A DNA stretch of 64,000 bases from Janthinobacterium sp. (GCA_025360045.1 JANYCY010000022.1:50561-114560), one strand, 5' to 3'; positions 23,069 to 32,708 are shown, counted from the stretch's first letter. The notes: generated by a model from the letters alone, not told the origin. Made by a program: numbers and translations.

Positions 23069-23515
23069 GTCTTTGTCTCTTCCCGTGAAGGCTAGCAGGA
23101 GCCGCCTTTCATCTTCTATCCCCGCATCGTAATACGGCGCTTCTTGCGGGATCAAGCCTTTTTCTTAGCTTTTGCCTAGATGGAAAAATACCGTGGGGGA
23201 AGTATGCATTGCGACTAGCTAAGTGAAATAGATTATGTGGCTGGGCTAGGGGCTATTGCATAGCCAGAAAGGTGTAATAAGTGCGGAAGATTGGATGCAA
23301 ATTTTGCTTCCGTGGCGGGGTAAAAGAGCCACTTTTAAGAAATAGCTGATAACCCGGCGAGACTTAACCGTCTGGCGGGTTTCCCCCGCGTTGATGTGCA
23401 TAGGGGATTTTTATTGGACTCTAGTGCTAATCATGAATTGACAGCCGCTGCAAGCTTCAATAGATTGGTCGCTTGCCACGCGGCTGAGCTTGGTTTAATC
23501 GCCAAGACTTGCCGC
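23069..23515. other. Gene-free gap before the glycine riboswitch
   Basis: No credible gene. It should contain the promoter of gspG (leftward) and that of the riboswitch transcript (rightward), but I cannot assign boxes with confidence. One inverted pair AACCCG/CGGGTT around 23350-23380 resembles a degenerate REP half-site. Confidence 0.4.
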
Positions 23516-23707
23516 AGCCATTGCAGGAGAGACTGCTCTTAGAGAGCAGCGCCGAAGGGGAATCGCCCCAGAAACTCTCAGGCAAAAGAACTGTGATGGC
23601 GTTGGTAATCTGGAGAGAAGGCGCGGTTTTTACCGCCGCCTCGCCGAAGGAAGCATGGCCGATGTGCTGCATCGCGCCGCAATCTCTCAGGCAAAAGGAC
23701 AGAGGGG
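23516..23707 (+). promoter_or_regulatory. Tandem glycine riboswitch upstream of sdaA
   Basis: Two glycine aptamers in a row. Aptamer I (about 23516-23601) runs from GCCAT to its partner ATGGC and has GGAGAG, a hairpin, GCCGAAGGGG, and CTCTCAGGCAAAAGAAC. Aptamer II (about 23605-23707) has TGGAGAGAAGG, TCGCCGAAGG and ATCTCTCAGGCAAAAGGAC. The GCCGAAGG and CTCTCAGGCAAAAGGAC blocks are the conserved binding core. The serine dehydratase gene starts about 270 bp later. Glycine binding should switch on catabolism of serine derived from glycine. Confidence 0.93.
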
Positions 23708-23979
23708 CATCGTTCGGCTTACGCTGAGCGGGCACTGTCATCCTCTACGCCCTGTTCAAACTTAGCCGCTTTGCACCTCTAACTATGGATTACATCCCCT
23801 AAGTCGTGAAGCTTGCTTACCAGCATGTGAAAAACAACAACGCTTAGTCGCCTCATTTTGCGATTAAGCTGAACGATATACCGTAAAAACAATCTATTAA
23901 AAAACAGACTTAACAATAGCCCGTAAGCGATTCGAGTATGTACTCGGCGCAGCAGCAGGCATTACCCGAGATACATAAA

Positions 23980-25380
23980 ATGGCAATCAGCGTATTTGAT
24001 TTATTTAAGATCGGCCTAGGCCCATCCAGCTCGCATACCGTTGGCCCGATGCGGGCTGCGCGCACCTTTGCTCGTCGTTTAGAGAAAGACGGCATCCTTG
24101 ATAAAGTCGCAAAAGTAAAAAGTGAGTTATTTGGCTCCCTCGGTGCAACGGGCAAAGGCCACGGCTCGGATATCGCAGTTTTACTGGGGCTACAGGGTGA
24201 ATCGCCTCGCCTTGTGGACACCGAAAAAGTGGATGAGATGGTCGCCGCTATTCGTGAAGGCCGAAAACTAAACCTGCTTGGCAAGCATGAAATTCAATTT
24301 ATTGAGGCCGAACACCTCATTTTGCATAAGCGCAAAACACTGCCATTTCACCCGAATGGCATGATTTTTGAAGCCTTTGATGCCGCTGGCGAGAGCGTCT
24401 CTAAGCGTGCTTATTACTCGGTAGGCGGTGGTTTTGTGGTGGACGAAGCAGCAGTGGATGCGGGCTTTAATCCGCCCGGCGTCACCGAGCTAAAGCACCC
24501 ATTTAAGAGCGGAGCCGAGCTACTTGCGCTGTGCGAGCGCCACGGCAAAAACATCAGTCAGATCATGCTAGAGAACGAGCTGGCTTGGCGCACCGAAGAT
24601 GAAATTCGCGCGGGGCTGCTGGAGATCTGGGCGGTGATGCAAGCCTGTGTCAAACGCGGCTGCGAGCGTGAAGGTATTTTACCGGGCGGTTTAAAAGTAA
24701 AACGCCGCGCCGCCGATATGTACCAAAAACTGCTGGCATCCCCAGAGGCTGCGCTGCGTGACCCGCTCACCGTGCTCGATTGGGTGAATTTATACGCACT
24801 GGCTGTTAACGAAGAAAACGCAGGCGGTGGCCGAGTAGTGACCGCGCCTACCAATGGTGCAGCAGGGATTATCCCCGCCGTAATGCATTATTACGCCCGC
24901 TTTACGCCTAACCCTAGTGACGACGGCATTGTGCGATTCTTCCTGACGGCTGGCGCAATCGGTATTTTGTTTAAGTTGAATGCTTCTATCTCTGGCGCGG
25001 AAGTGGGTTGTCAGGGGGAAGTGGGCTCTGCTTGCTCGATGGCCGCAGGTGCGCTGGCAGAAGTCTTAGGCGGCACGCCTGAGCAAGTCGAAAACGCCGC
25101 AGAAATTGGCATGGAACATAACTTGGGCTTGACATGCGATCCTGTTGGTGGTCTTGTGCAAGTACCCTGCATTGAGCGCAACGCTATGGCATCGATCAAA
25201 GCGATTAACGCCGCTCGCATGGCATTACGTGGTGATGGTCAACACTTTGTATCGCTCGATCGCGTCATCAAAACCATGCGCGATACTGGCCGAGATATGA
25301 ACACCAAATACAAAGAAACCGCTAGGGGTGGCTTGGCGATTAATATGATTGAAGTGCCGGTAAATATTGTGGAATGCTGA
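23980..25380 (+). CDS. sdaA: L-serine ammonia-lyase (iron-sulfur type)
   Basis: 466 aa from ATG 23980 (MAISVFDLF); ATG 23938 would add 14 residues not seen in the family, which starts [10 protein letters not shown]. It deaminates L-serine to pyruvate and ammonia. The N-terminal beta domain ([18 protein letters not shown]) and C-terminal alpha domain ([57 protein letters not shown]) are fused, as in one-chain enzymes. The conserved Cys residues of the 4Fe-4S cluster are present. Expression is likely under the glycine riboswitch upstream; an intrinsic terminator follows. Confidence 0.95.
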   Translation: MAISVFDLFKIGLGPSSSHTVGPMRAARTFARRLEKDGILDKVAKVKSELFGSLGATGKGHGSDIAVLLGLQGESPRLVDTEKVDEMVAAIREGRKLNLLGKHEIQFIEAEHLILHKRKTLPFHPNGMIFEAFDAAGESVSKRAYYSVGGGFVVDEAAVDAGFNPPGVTELKHPFKSGAELLALCERHGKNISQIMLENELAWRTEDEIRAGLLEIWAVMQACVKRGCEREGILPGGLKVKRRAADMYQKLLASPEAALRDPLTVLDWVNLYALAVNEENAGGGRVVTAPTNGAAGIIPAVMHYYARFTPNPSDDGIVRFFLTAGAIGILFKLNASISGAEVGCQGEVGSACSMAAGALAEVLGGTPEQVENAAEIGMEHNLGLTCDPVGGLVQVPCIERNAMASIKAINAARMALRGDGQHFVSLDRVIKTMRDTGRDMNTKYKETARGGLAINMIEVPVNIVEC

Positions 25381-25399
25381 TTTTTTAAAAATCTAGAAG

Positions 25400-25425
25400 A
25401 CGGCGGGGAAACCTGCCGTTTTTTT
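25400..25425 (+). terminator. Intrinsic terminator after sdaA
   Basis: An 8-bp stem ACGGCGGG / CCTGCCGT (one G-U pair) with loop GAAA is followed by seven T. It lies 20 bp after the serine dehydratase stop. Confidence 0.9.
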
Positions 25426-25561
25426 ATACCTGCTGCTTAAGATGATTGCTTGGTGTTTGTTTGTATCTCGATCTGCTTCAATGTGCTTAGTAATATTAAA
25501 TATTTAATGTCAATTGATTAATAACATATCCTGCCGTAATATTTGCAATCATTGAAAGATT

Positions 25562-28345
25562 GTGGCGGGCGTTTTGAAAATATTACCTCGTTTTTTCTTG
25601 CTGATTGGGCTGATAAGTCACGCATATGCGGCGGAGAGCAAGCTTGAAATTCTTCCCCTTTTACCCCCGGATGTCCGCCATGGTCAGCTAGCCAATGGTT
25701 TGAATTACTATATCAAGCCCAATGCCGAGCCAGCGGGTAAGGTGGAATTGCGATTATTGGTGAACGCGGGTTCGCTCAGCGAAGCGGATGATGAGCGGGG
25801 TGTAGCGCATTTGCTAGAGCATATGGCGTTTCGCCGAACTAAGCATTTTGGGCCTACGGTGCTTAAAGCTTTCCTAGAAAGCCAAGGCATGCGCATCGGC
25901 AGTGATTTCAATGCGTTCACTTATCATGAGTGGACCAACTACCAAATGAGCGTGGCTCAGGAAGCGCTACCGCAGGCTTTACAACTGCTTGCGGATTGGG
26001 CAAATGGCATCGAGCTGGATGCGGCGGAGTTGGAGCTAGAGCGAGAAGTGGTGCTGGATGAAGGCCGCCTTCGCCAATCTGGCACTGATTTTTACCAGTC
26101 GCTGCTTAAAGCGATTTACCCTAAAGAGCAATATCAAAAGCGTTTAGCGATTGGCGATGCTGATATTGTAAAAAATATTCCTCTCGAAAAAATCAAAGCT
26201 TTTTATAAGCGCGAATACCAAGCTCAGCGCATGACGCTGCTGATTGCGGGCGATATGAAGCCGCAAGAAGCCGAGGATAAAATTAAGACCCTGTTTGCGG
26301 GTGTAGAAAAAGGCACTGCGCCGATAGGCTATGCGCATCCGACCGCGGCAAGTGGTTTGCGGTTTTTTAGCCACCGAGATGTACCTGGGATCGCTCACCC
26401 GCAAGTGGTGTGGGGCTGGACTTTGCCTGCGGAATCGATGCGTGATGCAGATGCCGCGTTTAGCAATTTTAAGCGCGGTATGTTGGGTACCTTATTGCAG
26501 CAACGCCTGACGGTGCAAGCCAGAAAAGAAGGCAGTCCCTTTATTGATGCCAATTATTTTAATGGGCATGGCTCAAGCTTGCCGACTCGTGAAACAGAAT
26601 TTACATTGTCCCTGTCGGTTAAAGACAAGCAGATGAAAGAGGCGCTACAGGCCTTATATCGCGAGCTGGAAAGAGCTAAGCGTTTTGGCTTTAGCCAGCA
26701 GGAGCTTTATCGCAGCTTCGAGATTTATCGAAAAAGTCAGTCTAGCTTCTCAAGCCATAGCGATTGGATTCATCGGCTACAGATGCACGCCCAATTCGGT
26801 GAAACAGCCAGAGACTCATTTGGAATGTTTCAGCAGCTTAAAATATTTTTTGCAGCAACCACCCCAAGTGTTTTACAAGACGAGTTAAAGCGTCTGCTTG
26901 TATCGCCAGATCAAGTGGCTACGATCTTATTGCCGCCCGCAGTGAGTAGTTATTCGGTGTTTTTTGAGCAAACGGCCCAAAATATTGTCGATGCGGTACG
27001 AGCCGAGCCATTAGAAAATCTGACTCAGGAAGTGAGTAATAAGCCGCTTATTGCTCACCTGCCGGTGGCTGGAAAAATTGTGTCAGAGCAAGATGAGCCG
27101 ACGACCGAGGGCACCTTATTTAAATTAAGTAATGGGATTGAGGTGTTGATCACGCCGCCTAAAGCGAGTGGTGATCGAGTTGGTTTTTCTGCCCGAGCCG
27201 CTGGAGGTATGGCGGCGCTAACTAAAAAGCTGTATCCAGCGGGTTTAACGCTGGTGCAGTATTTAAATCAGGCTGGATTGGGTGAGTTTAGCGGTAGCGA
27301 GCTAAGGCAAAGATTATCGTCACAGACCGAGTTAAAGTTTTATCCCTTTGTATATGCTGATCAGCAGGGGCTAGGGGGGGAAGTCGATGCGGTAGATATC
27401 GAAACCTTGCTGCAGCTGCAATATTTAGCTTGGACAGCAGCAAAAGACGATAAAGCAGCGGCCAAGTTAAGTCAGGATTTGGCCTATCAATTGATGGTTA
27501 GCACTTCAAATTCTTTATATACCGGCCTGAATGAAAAGCACTATGGCGCACTGTGGCCCTACCCTGATTTTTGGCAAACCTATCATTTTGACGCGGCATT
27601 AAATGATTTGCTTGAGGCGAGAAATATCTTATTTGCTAATCCGCGCGCGTTTCGTTTTGTGCTGAGCGGGGTATCGAACAATCTGCACAATAGGACATTG
27701 ATTGAGCAGTACATTGCCAGCTTGCCGACTAAAGATGTGGTGGAGTTTAAGCCAGAGCCGCTTGCACATGGGCGTGGCAATGAGATTCATCAAACCCTTG
27801 CTCGCCCTTTATCCATGCGCTTTTGGCATGCTTATGTGCCGGTCCCTGCCAACTCTGGTAGTGATGGTGTGGCTCGTTTTTTAAGCCAGCTTATGCAGCA
27901 GCGCCTATGGCAAGCATTACGTGAAAATACGGGGGAAACTTACGGTGTGTATAGCAATTTTGAATTAACTGCGTGGCAAGGCTTGCTGTTTTCTGTGGTT
28001 TATCAAACCGATATTAAACAATGTGATCAGGCCGCTAAAATCACCGTCGCTGAAATTGCCCGTTTGCGTAATGAAGCACCGACGATTAATGAAGTGAAAA
28101 GTGTGCGTGCTGTGCTGCTTAAAACACAGCAAGAGCGAAAAAATAAGCCCATACAAAATGCCGAAGCTTTATCTTGGTATTGGCTGATCGATGGCTCTGT
28201 AAAAGGTAGCGCACCTGATTTTGCGAGCTTCACGCCTGAATATATCCATCAATATGCTAAGGGCTGGTTAGGGCAAAATTACTGGGCCGTGGGTAATTTT
28301 AATTGCGTGAATACCGCAGATTTAACGCCTTTGGCGGGGGATTAG
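25562..28345 (+). CDS. Exported M16 family zinc peptidase (PqqL-like)
   Basis: 927-aa insulinase/pitrilysin-type protein with a signal peptide (LPRFFLLIGLISHAYA). The first peptidase domain carries the inverted zinc motif HLLEH (within ERGVAHLLEHMAFRRT), followed about 75 residues on by ELEREVVLDEGR, the third zinc ligand. Three further M16 domains follow, as in two-domain-pair enzymes of about 900 residues such as E. coli PqqL. Probably periplasmic. The start is GTG 25562; TTG 25574 (LKILPRFF) is equally possible. It is preceded by an AT-rich gap and followed by a hairpin. Confidence 0.85.
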   Translation: MAGVLKILPRFFLLIGLISHAYAAESKLEILPLLPPDVRHGQLANGLNYYIKPNAEPAGKVELRLLVNAGSLSEADDERGVAHLLEHMAFRRTKHFGPTVLKAFLESQGMRIGSDFNAFTYHEWTNYQMSVAQEALPQALQLLADWANGIELDAAELELEREVVLDEGRLRQSGTDFYQSLLKAIYPKEQYQKRLAIGDADIVKNIPLEKIKAFYKREYQAQRMTLLIAGDMKPQEAEDKIKTLFAGVEKGTAPIGYAHPTAASGLRFFSHRDVPGIAHPQVVWGWTLPAESMRDADAAFSNFKRGMLGTLLQQRLTVQARKEGSPFIDANYFNGHGSSLPTRETEFTLSLSVKDKQMKEALQALYRELERAKRFGFSQQELYRSFEIYRKSQSSFSSHSDWIHRLQMHAQFGETARDSFGMFQQLKIFFAATTPSVLQDELKRLLVSPDQVATILLPPAVSSYSVFFEQTAQNIVDAVRAEPLENLTQEVSNKPLIAHLPVAGKIVSEQDEPTTEGTLFKLSNGIEVLITPPKASGDRVGFSARAAGGMAALTKKLYPAGLTLVQYLNQAGLGEFSGSELRQRLSSQTELKFYPFVYADQQGLGGEVDAVDIETLLQLQYLAWTAAKDDKAAAKLSQDLAYQLMVSTSNSLYTGLNEKHYGALWPYPDFWQTYHFDAALNDLLEARNILFANPRAFRFVLSGVSNNLHNRTLIEQYIASLPTKDVVEFKPEPLAHGRGNEIHQTLARPLSMRFWHAYVPVPANSGSDGVARFLSQLMQQRLWQALRENTGETYGVYSNFELTAWQGLLFSVVYQTDIKQCDQAAKITVAEIARLRNEAPTINEVKSVRAVLLKTQQERKNKPIQNAEALSWYWLIDGSVKGSAPDFASFTPEYIHQYAKGWLGQNYWAVGNFNCVNTADLTPLAGD

Positions 28346-28393
28346 GGGCCGTCTTTATCTTCATGGCAAAGCGGGTGCTTTTGCCCGTTTGGT

Positions 28394-28429
28394 CACTGGT
28401 TTATTCTCCGCTTAGGGAATAAACCAGTG
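28394..28429 (+). terminator. Stem-loop after the M16 peptidase gene
   Basis: A 13-bp perfect stem CACTGGTTTATTC / GAATAAACCAGTG with a 10-nt loop. Only GTTTC follows it, so termination is plausible but not certain. Confidence 0.55.
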
Positions 28430-28450
28430 GTTTCAAGCATCTAACCATGT

Positions 28451-28475
28451 GTAAGGCGGGTTGCACCCGCCTTAC
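28451..28475. repeat. REP-like palindrome
   Basis: GTAAGGCGGGT TGC ACCCGCCTTAC, with 11-bp perfect arms. It belongs to the same style as the GTAGGGCGGGT units elsewhere in the window and lies in the convergent gap between the M16 gene and the DUF2087 gene. Confidence 0.7.
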
Positions 28476-28500
28476 GAGAGTGCTCATACATGAGATTGGT

Positions 28501-29052
28501 TTAACTGGATGGCCGATGGTCGTTCACGATCGCCGTCTTACGCCGTTCAATCTCCGCCATAAACTCCCGCAACTCCTCCGGAATATCTTGCTCCAGCCGC
28601 TGGTAAACACGGCAATCTGGCGTGCGGGTGATGAGTTGGTAATTCACCAGCTCGCGGCGCAGCAGCACATGATCGCCGATGGCTTCTGCACGTTTAATCC
28701 ATTCATTGGCCGCTTTCTCGTCCATTTCTAGCTGGGCGGGGAAGCTGGCCCAGATTGGCCAGATGCAGGGTAGTTGCTCAGAAAACTTCGTAGGCCAGCG
28801 CATCAAGCGCCCTTGCTCATCAAAATATCGAAGCAAGCGTTTGGTCAGCGGGGAGTGGGTATTGCTTACGGGGATAGGCGCTTCTGTTGCCGCACGGAGA
28901 TGCTGAAAATTACTAAAGCCAGCAGCGCGTGCCAGCATATTTAGGATTTGCAAGTGGCCGGGGGCAGCAGGCTCGAGTGCCCATTGCTGTTTGAGCGAGC
29001 GGGCGAGTGCCGAAATATCGGAGGTATAAAAAGGGTAGCTAGTACGCGACAT
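28501..29052 (-). CDS. DUF2087 domain protein
   Basis: 183-aa protein. The N-terminal about 60 residues (SDISALARSLKQQWA, GHLQILNMLARAAGFSNFQHL) form a helical domain seen in glyoxalase-associated regulators. The central part RYFDEQGRLMRWPTKFSEQ is the DUF2087 hallmark, a small winged-helix-like domain, followed by IGDHVLLRRELVNYQLITRTPDCRVY. The function is unknown; regulators with this domain exist. It is encoded alone on this strand. Confidence 0.7.
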   Translation of the reverse strand: MSRTSYPFYTSDISALARSLKQQWALEPAAPGHLQILNMLARAAGFSNFQHLRAATEAPIPVSNTHSPLTKRLLRYFDEQGRLMRWPTKFSEQLPCIWPIWASFPAQLEMDEKAANEWIKRAEAIGDHVLLRRELVNYQLITRTPDCRVYQRLEQDIPEELREFMAEIERRKTAIVNDHRPSS

Positions 29053-29462
29053 GGTCGAATCTCCTGTCGTGCCTAAGTCTGAAAGACTGCCGCTGGTCGC
29101 CGTTACGGCTTGGCACTAGGGTTCGGGCCAAGCAAAAACTAGATAATTTTTTCGCCATGGCAGGTTTAGCGTGGTTCATATGAACTGGCGACGCCTAGGT
29201 GAGCTGCAGACCTAAGGCAGATCATAGCTCAATATATGAATATTGTTCAAGTTGCGGTAAGTATTTGATGAGTTTTTATGACATTTGCTTGCTCGTATCT
29301 AACCCTATCCTTCAAATACTTAGATGCCATGTAAGTAGATCGATAGGCTCTAAATATAAGGGCCGTTAACAGGGGGGTACAAGATGAGGCATTGCCAGCA
29401 AGGGCTTTGGGTGCTGATGTACTTATCGATTCAGTGGCTAATACTTAGCAGTAAAATAGAGA
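29053..29462. other. Gene-free gap between DUF2087 and cbiZ genes
   Basis: One clear hairpin GCTTGGC / GCCAAGC (29108-29133) is visible, followed by A/T-rich sequence. I looked for a cobalamin riboswitch because of the B12-salvage gene downstream and did not find its conserved boxes. No other structure stands out. Confidence 0.4.
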
Positions 29463-30164
29463 ATGAATAAGATGATTGAACGCAGCTTAATGTCCTGTGC
29501 TGTTTTGCAGCAGACGCAAGATCACCTTCATATTGCTTTGAGTGTTCCGCATAAAGCGCTCAGCTCGGCTGTGCTTAATGGGGGGAGCACAATGGTGAGC
29601 CACATTGTAAATTTACGCGTCCCTTCGACTTACTCGTTTGCCGAGGCACCGGCAGTGAGCCTGGAAAAATACGCCGCAGCGCAGGGCTGGCACGGTGCAT
29701 GTGTGGGAATGATGACGGCGGCCTCAATGCGCTCCATGCGCGTCGCCGTCGAAACCGTGCAAGGTGTGACGATCGCGGTGCTAGTGACTGCGGGTTTATC
29801 CAATGCTCGGCGCGTGGGTGAGCATGCTGAGTACCGGCAAATGAGCGCGCAAGTTGAGGAGGTCGGCACCATCAATATTATCGTGCTGAGCTCGGCCGGT
29901 TTAAGTGATGCGGCCATGGTTGAGGCGCTCATAATCGTGACCGAGGCCAAATCAGCTGCACTGCAAGATGCGGGTATTACGAGCTCGATTTCCAAGCAAA
30001 TCGCGACGGGCACCGGCACCGATTCGGTGGCGATGATCTGTGCAGATGCGCCAGCAACAGTCCATTACTGCGGCAAGCATGTTTTGTTTGGCGAAATACT
30101 CGGTGGCATGGTGATGCGCACGGTGGCGGCTTCAATCGCCAGTTCCATCATGTTGATGCAATAG
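29463..30164 (+). CDS. cbiZ: CbiZ-family adenosylcobinamide amidohydrolase
   Basis: 233-aa protein matching the CbiZ family, which removes the lower ligand side chain from (pseudo)cobalamin precursors to give adenosylcobyric acid for salvage. Seen: PSTYSFAEAP, GACVGMMTAASMRSM, VLVTAGLSNARRVGE, TINIIVLSSAGLSDAAMVEAL, and TGTGTDSVAMICADAP followed by HYCGKHVLFGEILG, the C-terminal block typical of the family. No other cobalamin gene is nearby, but a B12-dependent ribonucleotide reductase is encoded 5 kb away. Start codon choice is uncertain (ATG 29463 or 29475). Confidence 0.82.
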   Translation: MNKMIERSLMSCAVLQQTQDHLHIALSVPHKALSSAVLNGGSTMVSHIVNLRVPSTYSFAEAPAVSLEKYAAAQGWHGACVGMMTAASMRSMRVAVETVQGVTIAVLVTAGLSNARRVGEHAEYRQMSAQVEEVGTINIIVLSSAGLSDAAMVEALIIVTEAKSAALQDAGITSSISKQIATGTGTDSVAMICADAPATVHYCGKHVLFGEILGGMVMRTVAASIASSIMLMQ

Positions 30165-30222
30165 CATGAGTGCGTAATGTAGCCAGTAAAAAATACTCGG
30201 GCACATGGCTAAAGAGGGGGTT

Positions 30223-31008
30223 ATGAAAAATATCGGGGTTCAGCTTTATACATTACGTGCAGAAATGAAACAAAACCTTCAGGAAACACTGGAGAAAGTT
30301 GCAGATATTGGCTTTAAAGAAGTCGAATTTGCAGGCTATTTTGAAAATAAACCCCATGACATTCGGCGTCTTTTAGATGAATTAGGTTTAACTGCACCTG
30401 CGGCACATATTGCCTACCAAGATCTAGGGATATCTCTTGCTGAAGCCATTGAAAATGCGCAGCTACTTGGCCATCAATATTTGGTCAACCCTTGGATTGA
30501 TGAACCCATACGTGAACAGCCAGATGGGTGGAGGCGTATTGCTGAAGTTTTTAATCGGGCGGGAGAGCAGTGTAAGCGCTCCGGAATTCAGTTTTGCTAC
30601 CACAATCATCATTTTGAATTTGTGCCGCTCAATGGGGAGCTGCCTTACGATATTTTGCTGCAGGAGTGCGATCCAAACTTAGTAAAGATGGAGCTGGATT
30701 TATGTTGGATTACACTGGCTGGAAAGGACCCTAAAGATTATTTTCAGCACTATCTTGGGCGATTTCCCTTAGTTCACTTGAAGCAGTTAAAAAGATTACC
30801 CACTCAGGATTTTAGAGTCGCACTACCTTTTGATCAGGTTTTTCCTGAATTAAGTGAAGTAGGGCCAGGGGTGATTGATTGGAAACAGCAATTATCTTTG
30901 TCATTAAGCGCAGGAGTTCAGCATTACTTTGTTGAGCACGATGTAGCAAAGTTTCCATTTGATAGCATTCAGCAAAGTTACCGTTATTTAAAAGAGCTTA
31001 ATTTTTAA
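30223..31008 (+). CDS. Sugar phosphate isomerase/epimerase-like TIM-barrel protein
   Basis: 261 aa from ATG 30223, eight bases after AGAGGGGG. Xylose isomerase-like AP2EC fold: GVQLYTLRAEM at the start, FKEVEFAGYF, APAAHIAY, FCYHNHHFEF (metal-site His and Glu region), MELDLCWITLAGKDP, FPLVHLKQL, and a C-terminal YFVEHDVAKFPFDS. Conserved metal-binding acidic and His residues appear present, so it is probably an active isomerase or epimerase; the substrate cannot be told. It follows cbiZ by 58 bp. Confidence 0.82.
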   Translation: MKNIGVQLYTLRAEMKQNLQETLEKVADIGFKEVEFAGYFENKPHDIRRLLDELGLTAPAAHIAYQDLGISLAEAIENAQLLGHQYLVNPWIDEPIREQPDGWRRIAEVFNRAGEQCKRSGIQFCYHNHHFEFVPLNGELPYDILLQECDPNLVKMELDLCWITLAGKDPKDYFQHYLGRFPLVHLKQLKRLPTQDFRVALPFDQVFPELSEVGPGVIDWKQQLSLSLSAGVQHYFVEHDVAKFPFDSIQQSYRYLKELNF

Positions 31009-31024
31009 AATTAAGTTGATTTGC

Positions 31025-31063
31025 TTTGGGGGTAGGAACCGCATGGCGGTTCCTACCCCCAAA
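31025..31063. repeat. Perfect 18-bp-arm palindrome between convergent genes
   Basis: TTTGGGGGTAGGAACCGC, loop ATG, then the exact reverse complement. It sits between the 3' ends of the isomerase-like gene and the VOC gene and could end transcription both ways, although there is no T-run outside the stem. Arms are unrelated to the GTAGGGCGGGT family. Confidence 0.75.
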
Positions 31064-31064
31064 C

Positions 31065-31451
31065 TCAAACTGCTTCTGTGCAGACAATGGCTAGTTTATT
31101 ACCAACAGGGTCTCGCACGTAGGCGGCATACCAATTGGGGCCATAAGGCCGCAGTCCGGGAGCGCCTTCATCTGTTCCGCCGTTGGCAATAGCAGCGGCA
31201 TAAAAAGTATCGACTTGCTCGTGTGAGCTGGCTGCAAAGCCAACCATCGCGCCATTGCCTGCTGTGGCAGCAGCCGAGTTGAATGGTTTAGCTACCCAAA
31301 CAATTAATCCTTCGCCCAACCCTTCACTCGAATAGGCTTTCCAGCTAGGAAAATTCATATGCGAGCGCCAATTAATGGTGGCTAATACCGCATCGTAAAA
31401 AGCGCATGATGTTTCGTGATCATTGGCACCCAAAGTGACATAGTTTTGCAT
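31065..31451 (-). CDS. VOC superfamily (glyoxalase-like) protein
   Basis: 128-aa single-module vicinal oxygen chelate protein: N-terminal VTLGANDHETSCAFYDAVL, a central LIVWVAKPF, the AASSHEQVDTFYAAAIANGG stretch and the C-terminal YAAYVRDPVGNKLAIVC, which is the typical second metal-ligand strand. Metal positions are only partly conserved in this lyase-like subgroup, so the catalytic role is open. ATG 31451 has GGAG six bases upstream. A palindrome and promoter lie upstream. Confidence 0.85.
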   Translation of the reverse strand: MQNYVTLGANDHETSCAFYDAVLATINWRSHMNFPSWKAYSSEGLGEGLIVWVAKPFNSAAATAGNGAMVGFAASSHEQVDTFYAAAIANGGTDEGAPGLRPYGPNWYAAYVRDPVGNKLAIVCTEAV

Positions 31452-31493
31452 AACTTTCTCCTTACATGATGTTTAATCAAAGATGTGTTATGG

Positions 31494-31543
31494 AGTATGG
31501 CATGAATCAATTGGGTCGCCAATTAAAACAGAACGATCGTTCT
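31494..31543 (-). promoter_or_regulatory. Candidate promoter and operator of the VOC gene
   Basis: On the - strand, TTGGCG (31517-31522) and CATACT (31494-31499) are 17 bp apart. Just upstream is a perfect 14-bp palindrome AGAACGATCGTTCT (31530-31543), the size and symmetry of a TetR-family operator. No regulator gene lies next to it. Confidence 0.4.
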
Positions 31544-31574
31544 ATTTTGTGGTTTTTGTCCTCTTTTAATTTGC

Positions 31575-31919
31575 TTAGTTTGCTCTTGGGGCCAGCAAAA
31601 TTACCGCCATGCCGGTTAGGCTAATTAGGCTGCCGAGAATATCCCAGCGATCTGGCATGATGCCGTCCACTTGCCAAAGCCATAACACCGCTACGCTGAC
31701 ATACACTCCACCATAAGCCGCATAAACACGTCCGCTGGCTGCGGGGTGTAAGGTCAGCAGCCAAACAAAAATCATCAGGCTGAGTGCAGCGGGCAGTAAT
31801 AAAAGCACCGATCCACCCTTACGCAGCCATAGATAAGGCAAGTAGCAGCCGACGATTTCTGCAATGGCGGTGGCGCTAAAGAGGGCGAGGGTTTTGAGGA
31901 AGAATGAGCTTTGATCCAT
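31575..31919 (-). CDS. YnfA family (UPF0060) small membrane protein
   Basis: 114 aa from ATG 31919 (MDQSSFFLK); the longer ORF adds a hydrophilic extension not found in the family. Four membrane helices with the family hallmarks [35 protein letters not shown], and [21 protein letters not shown]0060 proteins resemble small multidrug resistance transporters in size and topology; the substrate is unknown. Confidence 0.88.
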   Translation of the reverse strand: MDQSSFFLKTLALFSATAIAEIVGCYLPYLWLRKGGSVLLLLPAALSLMIFVWLLTLHPAASGRVYAAYGGVYVSVAVLWLWQVDGIMPDRWDILGSLISLTGMAVILLAPRAN

Positions 31920-32108
31920 GGGGTGGGCCTGTCGTTGAGCAAAGAGCGGTAAGTCACGAAGTATAATGAAGTCCTTGTGGGGCATCGCTATCTATTAATT
32001 GGGGCTAGGGCGGGAGTTGCAGTTTGATGATCTCCAGCGGCTTGGCGATGAGACCTTGCCCTCAGCCAGTCCAAATGAATGGGCACAATACACAAACACG
32101 GAATAGTT

Positions 32109-32702
32109 ATGCTTACAGAACACGATGCTTTGCATCATTTACGCCCCTTTTGGGCTTCTTATCAAAGCATGTTGAAAGAGGTGGAGGCAGGTGGGCGTTT
32201 TCATGCCAGCCCGCAGGAAAGCTATGCGGCTAAGCAGTTTGAAAGGCTGTATGAGCTAGAGCACGATTTGAGTAATCTAAAGCGGGCGACGTGTTTTATT
32301 CGTGATTTAGCGCCCGATTTAGCAGAGAGCCACGACATTTATGGCTATCACGATGAGCACTTTGCTATGCGTTTTGCGGGCATTGTGGAGAAGGCGCATC
32401 GGCTGGTTGGGGCTGCTTTATTATTAAAGGCCGACAAGTGTGAGGGCAGTGGCGGAAACGCTTTTGTGATTCGGTCGGCCAAAGATCATTACCCCGAAGT
32501 GGCGGCAAATCTGGAGCGCTTGGCTGCGCTTGAGGCCAATCATAAAAAAGTACGCAAGGGCGTTGTTGTTACCGATACGGCAAATAGGGTGGTGGCGGAT
32601 TTTGCCCTAGAAGCTGCGGCTTTGGATGTGCTGATGAGCAAAATAGTCGCAGGTATGGCCGCCTTGCTACTGAGCTTGACGCCTGTTTACGCTTTGATTT
32701 GA
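32109..32702 (+). CDS. Protein of unknown function, mostly helical
   Basis: 197 aa from ATG 32109 (MLTEHDALHHLRPFWASY), six bases after a weak GGAA; ATG 32079 would add ten residues. I do not recognise the family. The protein looks alpha-helical, with RLYELEHDLSNLKRATCFIRDLAPD, a HDIYGYHDEHFAMRFAGIVEKAHRL stretch rich in His/Asp, and a hydrophobic C-terminal helix (IVAGMAALLLSLTPVYALI) that could be a membrane tail. Coding potential is supported by a clean ORF and a terminator right after it. Confidence 0.6.
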   Translation: MLTEHDALHHLRPFWASYQSMLKEVEAGGRFHASPQESYAAKQFERLYELEHDLSNLKRATCFIRDLAPDLAESHDIYGYHDEHFAMRFAGIVEKAHRLVGAALLLKADKCEGSGGNAFVIRSAKDHYPEVAANLERLAALEANHKKVRKGVVVTDTANRVVADFALEAAALDVLMSKIVAGMAALLLSLTPVYALI

Positions 32703-32708
32703 TGGATA

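Noticed and set aside
29053..29462. Cobalamin riboswitch upstream of cbiZ
   Set aside because: The conserved B12 boxes (GCCACTG, AGYCAGGAGACC-type) are not present in the right order on either strand.
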